Positions 1-5,993 of a stretch of 5,993 nt of DNA are shown piece by piece (position 1 is the first letter of the stretch; every line of letters begins with the position of its first letter). A program made the position numbers and the translations under genes. Below the pieces are notes generated by a model, which worked only from the letters and a program-made list of their open reading frames with translations, was not told the DNA's origin and did not search any database. This stretch comes from Acidilobaceae archaeon (GTDB taxonomy: Archaea > Thermoproteota > Thermoprotei_A > Sulfolobales > Acidilobaceae): NCBI GenBank assembly GCA_026985435.1, contig JALSQL010000164.1, positions 1 through 5,993 of the forward strand, read 5' to 3'.

Positions 1-76
1 CCTGTGTGGGGGGATCGCCCTCCACGGGTTCCCACGCCCTCCACCAGGCTCGGCCAAGCCCCCGCACCGCCTCCAT
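1..76 (-). CDS. Possible start of an unidentified protein, running off the left edge
   Basis: From ATG at 76 the minus strand is open to the window edge (25 codons). It reads MEAVRGLGRAWWRAWEPV followed by a Gly-Asp-Pro-rich stretch. Most third positions are G or C, as in the genes to the right. An in-frame GTG at 67 is an alternative start and lies about 30 bases after a TATA-like TTATCTT, which would suit a leaderless archaeal transcript. I do not recognise the family; two adjacent Trp and a third four residues later are the only notable feature. The same bases carry a tRNA D-arm-like stretch, so this reading competes with an RNA interpretation. The visible part is too short to decide. Confidence 0.33.
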   Translation of the reverse strand, partial: MEAVRGLGRAWWRAWEPVEGDPPTQ

Positions 77-93
77 GGCGTGTCCCCACAGGC

Positions 94-100
94 AAGATAA
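94..100 (-). promoter_or_regulatory. Weak TATA-box candidate
   Basis: TTATCTT on the minus strand is the only AT-rich heptamer near the left edge that resembles an archaeal TATA box. Its centre is about 21 bases before ATG 76 and 30 before GTG 67, so it could drive the left-edge gene or a small RNA. A purine-rich BRE element is not visible just upstream (the bases are C), so the call is weak. Confidence 0.2.
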
Positions 101-106
101 GGGGGG

Positions 107-230
107 CTACACCCTAACCCTGAGGGCCCCGCCCTCCTCTACCAGCTCCAGCAGCCTCCCAGCGGTCCTAGAGAGCCTCCGCCACCTGCCACCCCTCCGC
201 TGCGAGGCTCGGCAAAAGCCCGAGGGACAT
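107..230 (-). pseudogene. Possible frameshifted remnant or C-terminus of a small protein gene
   Basis: From ATG 230 the minus strand reads MSLGLLPSLAAEGWQVAEAL and meets TAG at 170-168. Skipping one base there enters the frame starting at 169, which reads RTAGRLLELVEEGGALRVRV and stops at TAG 109-107. Joined, this looks like one helix-strand protein ending. The second part has G or C at nearly all third positions and few at second positions, which is the pattern of real genes here. The closing run resembles the end of TusA-family sulfur carriers (…LLEV.EEGG..R.RV), but the hallmark CP motif of that family is absent from the visible part. It could be a decayed gene, a sequencing error in a live gene, or an antisense artefact of high GC. 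The first frame is open back to 290, and no clear start is seen. Function is not assigned. Confidence 0.27.
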
Positions 231-366
231 TATGCACCAGCGACTCAAGCCTATACCCGAGGGGGACGTCCTTAAGATAGATTGCGGTGGCTACGGGTAC
301 CAGGTACCCGGGGCCTCCGGGGGCCCCTGCTGGCCCTGCTGGAGGCCCTGGGCTATAGGGTCGAGC

Positions 367-3300
367 TCACCCGGAGGAGCCCGGGCCTCGGGTGTGGCGG
401 GTTGAGGATGCTGCGCGCTGTGCTAGGAGTGTGGGGGCCCCGGCCGCCCAGTACTCTCGGAGGTCTGCGAGGTGGAGTCTGCCGCCCCGCGAGTGCCACT
501 CTATGGCGGCCGCGAGCGCCTCTGCTAGGATGTCGTCGAGTACTAGGGGCACGTTGCGGTCCGCGGCCAGCCTCCTGAGCCTGTAGTCCCTCTCGGGTCT
601 CGAACCCCTGGTTAGGAGCAGGCCAGCCCTCCCCGAGCGGATGGCCTCCAGGGCCCTCCCTGGGGGTAGGGGCTCGGCGCCCTCCACCTCCATGCCCTCC
701 ACGGTGTACACGTCGAGGCCCGCCCTCTCGAGGGCCTCCACGGCGCGGGGGAGCCTGGAGGGGGCGCCGTCGGGGTTGTAGGCTAGCACCACCTCGCCTG
801 GGCGGGGGAGCCTGTTGCCCTGCACGCTGAGCCAGCTCTTCAGGAGGGCCTCCTCGAGGCTCCACCCCAGCGCGGCGGCCTCGCCGGTGCTCCTCATCTC
901 CGGGCCCAGGCTGGGGTAGCTCCCGCGGAGCCTGGCCCAGGAGAACTGGGGGCTCTTCACCCCCCACCAGCCCCGGGGTTCTAGGCGTGTGAAGCCGGGG
1001 TCGAGGTGTGGGAGCCCCTCGAGGGCGGCCCTCACCGCTAGGTGTGCGAGGTTCACGCCGACGGTCTTGCTGGTGAAGGGCATGCTCCTGCTCGCCCTCA
1101 GGTTTAGCTCTATCACGTAGGCCCTCCCCCTCCAGTGGAGGAGCTGGAGGTTGAAGGGCCCCCTGATGTTCAGGGCCTCGCTTAGGGCTGCGGCTATCCT
1201 CTCCGCCTCCCTGGCGGCGCCCCGGGGCAGGGTGGGGGGTGGGGGTATGGTCATGGTGGAGTCGCCGCTGTGCACCCCGGCGGGCTCTATGTGGCCTATC
1301 ACCGTGCCCGCGACCCTGGGGCCGTCGCCCACGGCGTCAACCTCGAACTCGGGGGCGCCGGGGTAGTACTTGGTGACGACGACTGGGTGCCTGGGCGAGA
1401 CCCTGGCCGCCCTGGTTATGTACTCCTCCAGCTCCCCGGGGCTCCAGGCGACCCTCACCGCGGAGCCGCTTATGATGTAGCTAGGCCTCACGAGCACCGG
1501 GTAGCCTACTTCGTCCGCGAAGCGGAGCGCCTCCCTGAGGCTCGAGGCCGAGGCCCAGGGGGGCTGGGCTAGGCCCAGCTCGTCCAGGAGCCTGCTGAAC
1601 TTCTCCCTGTCCTCCGCGCGGTCGACGCTCGCGCCGCCCGTGCCGAGCAGGCGGGCCCCCGCCTCTGCGAGGGGGCGGGCGAGCTTGTTCGCTATCTGCC
1701 CGCCCGCGAACGCTACCACGCCCCGGGGGGACTCGAACCGGATGATGTCGAGGACCCTCTCTAGGGTGAGCTCCTCGAAGTAGAGCCTGTCGCTGGCGTC
1801 CCAGTCGGTCGAGACGGTCTCGGGGTTGTTGTTGACGACTATTGCCTTGTAGCCCATCTCCCTTAGGGCGTCCACAACGTTGACCACGGCCCAGTCGAAC
1901 TCCACCGAGACCCCGATCCTGAACACGCCAGCGCCGAGAACCAGCACCCCGCGGGCCCCCAGGGGCTCCACGTCGTCCTCGGAGCCGCCGTGGGTGGTGT
2001 AGAGGTAGTTGGTCTCCGCGGGCCACTCCGCCGCGAGGGTGTCGACCTGCTTCACCCTGGGCCTCGGCGGGCGGGGCCTCGAGCCGGTCAGGGCTTCGAC
2101 CTGCTCCGCGCTGAACCCCAGCCTCCAGGCCTCCTCTAGGAGGCCGGGCTCGGGGCCCCGCCTCTCAAGCTCCCCGCTGAGCCTCACCACCTCCTCTATC
2201 GGGTAGAGGAAGTAGTGGTCGACCCCCGTGGCCTCCGCCACCTCGCCGACGGTGGCCCCGAGGGCTATCGCCTTCGCCGCCCAGAGGGGCCAGTAGGGCT
2301 CCCTGGAGCGCAGCTTCTCCATGGCCTCCCCGAGGCTCAGGGTGGCCCTGTATGCGGGGCCCCCGGTGAGGCCCGGCTCGCCTATGTCGAGCATCCTCAC
2401 CGCCTTCTGGAGCGCCTCTATGTAGCTGCGCCCTATCGCCATGACCTCCCCTATGCTCTTCATCTCGCTCCCGAGGCGGCGCTCGGCGCCCTCGAACTTG
2501 TCGAGGTCCCAGCGGGGCACCTTCACGACGACGTAGTCGAGGCTTGGCTCGAAGCACGCCGTGGTCCTGCGGGTGACCAGGTTTAGGAGCTCGTGGAGCC
2601 TGTAGCCGAGGGCCAGCTTCGCGGCTATGTAGGCTAGGGGGTAGCCCGTGGCCTTGCTGGCGAGGGCGCTGCTCCTGCTCATCCTCGGGTTCGTCTCTAT
2701 CACGTAGTACTCGCCGGTCTCGGGGTTGAGGGCCAGCTGCACGTTGCCCTCGCCCACCAGGCCTATAGCCTCCGCGACCCCTATCGAGGCCCTCCTCGCC
2801 TCGTTGTACTCCGAGTCGGTGAGGGTCTGGCAGGGGGCCACCACTATCGAGTCCCCCGTGTGGACGCCCATGGGGTCGACGTTCTCCATGCACGCTATCG
2901 CCGCGGTGTTGCCGTAGTAGTCCCTCACAACCTCGAACTCGACCTCCTTCCAGTGGTGGAGGTACCTCTCAACGAGCACCTCCCCGACCTCGCTCTGGGC
3001 GAACGCCCTCTCCAGCCACTCCCCGAGCTCCCGGGGGCTCCAGGCCGTGAAGCTCCCCCCGCCGCCGAGGTTGAAGCTCACCCTCACTATCACCGGGTAG
3101 CCTATCTCACCCGCCGCCTCCAGCGCCTCCCCGGGGCTCCTGGCCGCCCTGCTAGGGGGCACTGGCAGCCCCGCCTCGAGCATGGCCCTCCGGAAGAGGT
3201 CCCTCGAGAGGGCCCTCTCGACCCCCTCTATGGGGGTGCCTAGGACTCGAACGCCGTACCTGTCGAGCACCCCGCTCTTCTTGAGGGCGACGCCCAGGCT

Positions 3301-3585
3301 CAGGGCGGTCTGGCCCCCGAAGCCTAGGAGTATGGCGTCGGGCCTCTCCCTCTCTATTATCTCGGCGACGAACTCGGGCTTGAGGGGGGCCAGGTAGACC
3401 CTGTCGGCTAGGCGGTGGCTCGTCTGGATCGTGGCGACGTTGGGGTTGACGAGCACCGTCTCTATGCCCTCCTCCCTGAGGGCCTTCAGGGCCTGGCTGC
3501 CGCTGTAGTCGAACTCGGCGGCCTCGGCTATCTTGATGGGTCCCGAGCCGAGCACGAGGGCCTTGCGGACGTCAACCCTGGGCAT
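367..3585 (-). CDS. carB: Carbamoyl-phosphate synthetase large subunit
   Basis: CarB makes carbamoyl phosphate from bicarbonate, CarA-derived ammonia and two ATP, for arginine and pyrimidine synthesis. It is 1072 residues, the same as fused bacterial CarB, and unbroken. The first synthetase half (about 1-400) shows VLGSGPIKI, NPNVATIQT, GFGGQTAL, MENVDPMGVHTGDS and ETNPRMSRSSALASKATG, with metal ligands Gln283, Glu297 and Asn299. The oligomerisation region spans about 400-540. The second half (about 545-925) shows GAGVFRIG, NNNPETVSTD, SDRLYFE, VRPSYIISG, HIEPAGVHSGDS and ELNLRASRSMPF, with Gln814, Glu826 and Asn828. The MGS-type regulatory domain spans about 930-1045 and ends in the family-like LREYW. 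The first ATP-grasp loop reads RVSFNLGGGG, where most have RPSF. A further 27-residue tail of low conservation follows. The ATG at 3585 lies inside the end of carA. Confidence 0.97.
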   Translation of the reverse strand: MPRVDVRKALVLGSGPIKIAEAAEFDYSGSQALKALREEGIETVLVNPNVATIQTSHRLADRVYLAPLKPEFVAEIIERERPDAILLGFGGQTALSLGVALKKSGVLDRYGVRVLGTPIEGVERALSRDLFRRAMLEAGLPVPPSRAARSPGEALEAAGEIGYPVIVRVSFNLGGGGSFTAWSPRELGEWLERAFAQSEVGEVLVERYLHHWKEVEFEVVRDYYGNTAAIACMENVDPMGVHTGDSIVVAPCQTLTDSEYNEARRASIGVAEAIGLVGEGNVQLALNPETGEYYVIETNPRMSRSSALASKATGYPLAYIAAKLALGYRLHELLNLVTRRTTACFEPSLDYVVVKVPRWDLDKFEGAERRLGSEMKSIGEVMAIGRSYIEALQKAVRMLDIGEPGLTGGPAYRATLSLGEAMEKLRSREPYWPLWAAKAIALGATVGEVAEATGVDHYFLYPIEEVVRLSGELERRGPEPGLLEEAWRLGFSAEQVEALTGSRPRPPRPRVKQVDTLAAEWPAETNYLYTTHGGSEDDVEPLGARGVLVLGAGVFRIGVSVEFDWAVVNVVDALREMGYKAIVVNNNPETVSTDWDASDRLYFEELTLERVLDIIRFESPRGVVAFAGGQIANKLARPLAEAGARLLGTGGASVDRAEDREKFSRLLDELGLAQPPWASASSLREALRFADEVGYPVLVRPSYIISGSAVRVAWSPGELEEYITRAARVSPRHPVVVTKYYPGAPEFEVDAVGDGPRVAGTVIGHIEPAGVHSGDSTMTIPPPPTLPRGAAREAERIAAALSEALNIRGPFNLQLLHWRGRAYVIELNLRASRSMPFTSKTVGVNLAHLAVRAALEGLPHLDPGFTRLEPRGWWGVKSPQFSWARLRGSYPSLGPEMRSTGEAAALGWSLEEALLKSWLSVQGNRLPRPGEVVLAYNPDGAPSRLPRAVEALERAGLDVYTVEGMEVEGAEPLPPGRALEAIRSGRAGLLLTRGSRPERDYRLRRLAADRNVPLVLDDILAEALAAAIEWHSRGGRLHLADLREYWAAGAPTLLAQRAASSTRHTRGPGSSG

Positions 3586-4738
3586 GCCTCCTCACCATCC
3601 TGGCGAACGCCTCGAAGACCCAGAAGGTGTCGTAGGGGCCGGGGCCGGCCTCGGGGTGGAACTGGGTGGCCAGCACGGGCTTCGACTCGTGGAGGAGCCC
3701 CTCGAGGCTGCCGTCGTCGGGGTTGTAGAACCACACCCTCAGCCCCGTGCCCTCGAGGCTCTCCCTCCTAACGGCGTAGCCGTGGTTCTGCGTTGTGATG
3801 TAGCACCTCCCACCCCCCGCCTCGACGACGGGCTTGTTGGGCCCCCTGTGGCCGTAGGGGAGCTTGTAGGTCTCAGCCCCCAGCCCCAGGGCTACGAGGT
3901 GCATCCCCAGGCACACCCCGAGGAGCGGCACCCCGTACTCCACCAGGGCGGCGACGGTCTCCGCCTCGCGGGCTAGGAGGGCGGGGTTCCCGGGGCCGTT
4001 GGAGACCACCACGCCCTGGTATCCGTCAACGAGCTCCTCTGGCGGGGTGCTGCAGGGGTACCTGGTCACCGCGAGGCCCAGGCTCGTGAGCCTCCTGAGT
4101 ATCCCGTGCTTCACCCCGCAGTCGAGCATCGAGACCCTAGCCCAGGCCCCGGGGGGCTCGTGCGCCACAGGCCCGGCTGGGGTGACCTGCTTCGTGTAGT
4201 CGACCACGCCGTACCCCGGCGCGGCCTCGAGGGCGGCCTCCAGCTCGTCCCAGGGCGCGGGCTCCCCCTCCGGGTAGACCCCCACGGCCCCCATCATGGT
4301 GCCCCTGCTCCTCAGGTGCCTCACGAGCATCCTAGTGTCAACCCTGAACACCCCCGGCACCCCCTGGGCCCGGAGCCACTCGTGGAGCCCTAGCCTACCC
4401 GGCCTCGGGGCGTGCCTGGAGAGCTCAGCCACCACGAAGCCCTCCACGTGAACCCTCTCGGACTCGAGCCCGTAGAGCACCCCATGCCTAACCCTGGGCC
4501 TCGGGACCCCGTAGTTCCCCACCATCGGGTGGGTGTAGACCAGTATCTGCCCCCTGTAGCTCGGGTCGGTGAGGCTCTCGGGGTACCCGGTCATGCTGGT
4601 CGAGAACACGACCTCCCCAACCCTGACGCCCTCCGCCCCGAACCCGCAGCCCTCCACGGCGAGGCCGCTCTCCAGGAGGAGCGCCCCCCGGAGGCCCGTC
4701 CTGCACCTGCCCCCAGCCCGGGCCGCCAGCCTAGGCAC
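3572..4738 (-). CDS. carA: Carbamoyl-phosphate synthetase small (glutaminase) subunit
   Basis: CarA hydrolyses glutamine and passes ammonia to CarB for carbamoyl phosphate synthesis. With the GTG at 4738 it is 388 residues, close to the usual 360-390. The N-terminal domain shows the family run FGAEG, MTGYPESLTDPSYRGQI and GNYG, then RVDTRMLVRHLRSRG. The C-terminal class I glutamine amidotransferase domain has SNGPGNP (about 246), the nucleophile Cys276 in GVCLGMH, GHRGPNKPV, QNHGYAV, and His361 and Glu363 in QFHPEAGPGPYDT, so the triad is complete. The start is a choice: the first conserved strand (ALLLESG) needs a start upstream of it. GTG 4738 is preceded by GGTGGAG at 4749-4743 with 7 bases spacing and overlaps the argH stop. 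A longer start at GTG 4777 is possible but adds 13 residues inside argH. Either start leaves an Arg-rich lead of about 18 residues that most CarA proteins lack. The end overlaps carB by 14 bases. Confidence 0.96.
   Translation of the reverse strand: MPRLAARAGGRCRTGLRGALLLESGLAVEGCGFGAEGVRVGEVVFSTSMTGYPESLTDPSYRGQILVYTHPMVGNYGVPRPRVRHGVLYGLESERVHVEGFVVAELSRHAPRPGRLGLHEWLRAQGVPGVFRVDTRMLVRHLRSRGTMMGAVGVYPEGEPAPWDELEAALEAAPGYGVVDYTKQVTPAGPVAHEPPGAWARVSMLDCGVKHGILRRLTSLGLAVTRYPCSTPPEELVDGYQGVVVSNGPGNPALLAREAETVAALVEYGVPLLGVCLGMHLVALGLGAETYKLPYGHRGPNKPVVEAGGGRCYITTQNHGYAVRRESLEGTGLRVWFYNPDDGSLEGLLHESKPVLATQFHPEAGPGPYDTFWVFEAFARMVRRHAQG
3587..3596 (-). promoter_or_regulatory. Ribosome binding site of carB
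   Basis: The minus strand reads GGTGAGGAGG just before the carB ATG. GGTGA (3596-3592) is a classic archaeal Shine-Dalgarno core, 6 bases from the start. It lies within the last codons of carA, so carB translation is probably coupled to or reinitiated after carA. Confidence 0.75.
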
Positions 4739-5993
4739 AGCTCTCCACCCCCTCGAGGGCCTCCAGCAGCCTCCCACGGGCCTCCCCGAGCCGGCGCCTC
4801 TCAGCCTCTAGCCACTCCCCGTCGGCACCCAGCCTGGCCCGGGCCGCCTGGAGGGCCTCCCCCAGCCTGGCCGGGCTGCCCTCGACCCTGTAGAGGCCCG
4901 CCACGGCGCTCGGGCTGGGCTCGAGGCCGGCCCTGCGGGCTAGCTGCATGGTGCGGGGGCCGGGGCGCCAGCCGTCCCCGCGTAGGGCCCGGGCGACCAT
5001 CGCGTGGGCCTCCCTGAAGGGCACCCGCAGCTTGAGTGTGAGGGCCTCCGCCAGCTCGGCCCCCCAGTACGCCGTGCCCTCCATGAGCCTCGCCGCCGCC
5101 TCGCCGTCGAAGGCGGCCCCCGCGATCAGGTGCGAGAGCACCCTCAGGCCCCTGGGGGCCTCCTCGAGGGCGGCGTAGAGGTGCTTGTTGAGCTCCTGTA
5201 GGTCGAGGTTGTAGCCGTAGCGCTGCCTCGAGTAGCCGGAGAGCACCGCCTGGAGCATGCCCGCCATGTCGGCCGCCCTGGCCCTCAGGACCTCGAGGGT
5301 GACCGGGTTCCTCTTGTGGGGCATCACGCTGCTGGTCGCCAGGTGGCCCTCCGGCAGCCTCGCGAGGCCCAGCTCAGCGAGGGCCACGAGGTCCTCGGCA
5401 ACCCTCGAGAGCTCGGCATATAGGAGAGCGACCCCCGCCACCGCCTCGAGGAGGAAGAGCCTGCCCGCCACCGCCCTGTAAGTGTTTACAACCAAGCCGT
5501 CGAAGCCCAGCAGCCCGGCCATGAGGCGCCTGTCGAGGGGCACCGTGGTGCCGGCCCCGGCCGAGGAGCCGAGGGGGCTCTCGCCGGCGTGCTCGTAGGC
5601 CGCCCTCAGGGGCCTCCAGGCCTGGGCGAGCGCCTCCTCGTAGGCGGCCAGCACGTGGCCGGCCGTGGATGCCTGGGCCACCTGGCCGTGGGTGAAGGTC
5701 GGCATGGGGGTGGAGGCCCACCTCCCCGCGGCGTCCAGGAGGGCCCCGCGGAGGCCTGCTAGGGCGTCGAGGGTCTCTAGGAGGCGCTCCCTAGCGTACA
5801 GCCTGAGCGCCGCCGCCACGTGGTCGTTCCTGCTCCTGCCAAGCCAGGCCCACGTCGCCTCGGGCCCCGCCTCCGCCGCCACCCTCGCCTCTATGTACTC
5901 GAACACGTCCTCGTACCCGCGCCCCGGCAGCCCCCCGGACTCCAGCTCCCCCCTCAAGCGGCGGAGGGCCCAGGCCGCGGCCGAGGCGGCGCT
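4731..5993 (-). CDS. argH: Argininosuccinate lyase, 3' part (N-terminus beyond the window)
   Basis: This enzyme cleaves argininosuccinate to arginine and fumarate, the last step of arginine synthesis, in the cytoplasm. The visible part is 420 codons, open from the window edge to TAG at 4733-4731. Numbering from the edge, the fumarase/aspartase-superfamily landmarks are GRSRND (about residue 52), THGQVAQ with the conserved His (about 102), SPLGSSAGAGTT (about 139-150), the flexible catalytic loop TSSVMPHKRNP (about 220-230, with the catalytic Ser and the Lys and Asn), GYNLDLQE (about 260) and VPFREAH near the end. Against bacterial ArgH about 60 N-terminal residues are missing, so the true start lies off the window; a TTG at 5957 is internal. 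The loop reads MPHKRNP rather than the usual bacterial MPQKKNP, a form also seen in adenylosuccinate lyases. GRSRND, the ending and the carA/carB neighbours favour ArgH. The stop overlaps the proposed carA start by 8 bases. Confidence 0.93.
   Translation of the reverse strand, partial: SAASAAAWALRRLRGELESGGLPGRGYEDVFEYIEARVAAEAGPEATWAWLGRSRNDHVAAALRLYARERLLETLDALAGLRGALLDAAGRWASTPMPTFTHGQVAQASTAGHVLAAYEEALAQAWRPLRAAYEHAGESPLGSSAGAGTTVPLDRRLMAGLLGFDGLVVNTYRAVAGRLFLLEAVAGVALLYAELSRVAEDLVALAELGLARLPEGHLATSSVMPHKRNPVTLEVLRARAADMAGMLQAVLSGYSRQRYGYNLDLQELNKHLYAALEEAPRGLRVLSHLIAGAAFDGEAAARLMEGTAYWGAELAEALTLKLRVPFREAHAMVARALRGDGWRPGPRTMQLARRAGLEPSPSAVAGLYRVEGSPARLGEALQAARARLGADGEWLEAERRRLGEARGRLLEALEGVESCA
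4743..4749 (-). promoter_or_regulatory. Probable ribosome binding site of carA
   Basis: GGTGGAG on the minus strand contains GGTG, which pairs with the CACC of archaeal 16S 3' ends. It lies 7 bases before the GTG at 4738, inside the last codons of argH. It is the main reason for preferring that start over GTG 4777. Confidence 0.5.

Larger units (their letters stand above)
77..366. other. Gap after carB with no intact gene; patchy protein-like reading on both strands
   Basis: About 290 bases follow the carB stop before the next possible minus-strand start. No single frame gives a convincing complete protein. Protein-like fragments appear on both strands in several frames; they are described in the pseudogene entry and in the findings. 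The carB frame itself stays open after its TGA from 366 to 142, but that reading is rich in Pro and Gly and looks accidental. Positions 205-300 are clearly less GC-rich than the flanks. I see no strong T-run terminator on the minus strand; the only T-run is TTTT near 215. No tandem repeats were seen. Confidence 0.5.

Noticed and set aside
6..275. Plus-strand frame of 89 codons at the left edge
   Set aside because: It has no recognisable family; over 107-169 the minus strand shows clearer coding bias, and the Ser-rich run looks like the antisense of Leu/Glu codons.
142..366. Readthrough of the carB TGA into 75 more in-frame codons
   Set aside because: The extension starts with Pro/Gly-rich sequence, CarB already has a full-length end, and there is no sign of selenocysteine or recoding signals.
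353..967. Long minus-strand open frame overlapping carB in another frame
   Set aside because: Its translation is Arg/Gly/Pro-rich without motifs, and it lies wholly over conserved CarB sequence; it is a high-GC shadow.
1481..2893. Two further long minus-strand frames (1481-2026 and 2165-2893)
   Set aside because: Both are out of frame with the conserved synthetase motifs, and their translations are low-complexity Arg/Gly/Pro.
2215..3976. Several plus-strand frames of 60-150 codons opposite carB and carA
   Set aside because: All lie antisense to conserved catalytic sequence, with no ribosome site or recognisable family; expected in GC-rich DNA.
4412..5017. Plus-strand frame of 201 codons across the argH-carA junction
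   Set aside because: It becomes Pro/Arg/Gly repeats in its second half and opposes two well-supported genes.
1..5993. CRISPR array, insertion sequence, integrase, toxin-antitoxin or defence genes
   Set aside because: No regular repeats, transposase-like motifs or such domains were seen; almost all of the window is metabolic coding sequence.

Overview
The window is very GC-rich (by eye well above 60%) and tightly packed on the minus strand. Codon choice (frequent AGG for Arg, use of ATA for Ile), GTG and TTG starts, archaeal GGTG-type ribosome binding sites and overlapping genes suggest an archaeon. A thermophilic member of the Thermoproteota (Crenarchaeota) is the best guess. This is inferred from style; no rRNA or other marker gene is present.

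Right to left, in the direction of transcription, the window holds: the 3' 420 codons of argininosuccinate lyase (argH, running in from beyond position 5993); carA, the glutaminase subunit of carbamoyl-phosphate synthetase (4738-3572); and carB, the large synthetase subunit (3585-367). The three genes overlap by 8 and 14 bases, so they form one translationally coupled operon. CarA and CarB make carbamoyl phosphate, and ArgH performs the last step of arginine synthesis. The linkage suggests that this synthetase serves arginine synthesis at least in part. CarB is also the source of carbamoyl phosphate for pyrimidines.

Left of carB lies a stretch of about 290 bases (77-366) with no intact gene. 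It shows fragments of protein-like reading on both strands in changing frames, which could be a decayed or frameshifted small gene. One minus-strand fragment ends in a way reminiscent of the TusA sulfur-carrier family, but weakly so. At the left edge a possible minus-strand gene starts at 76 and runs off the window. The same bases also contain a striking match to the D-arm of an archaeal leucine-type tRNA, with no recognisable anticodon arm.

I found no CRISPR array, insertion sequence, integrase or novel multi-gene system. The main points for a second look are the left 400 bases, the CAD-like features and unusual regulatory domain of CarB, and its non-conserved C-terminal tail.
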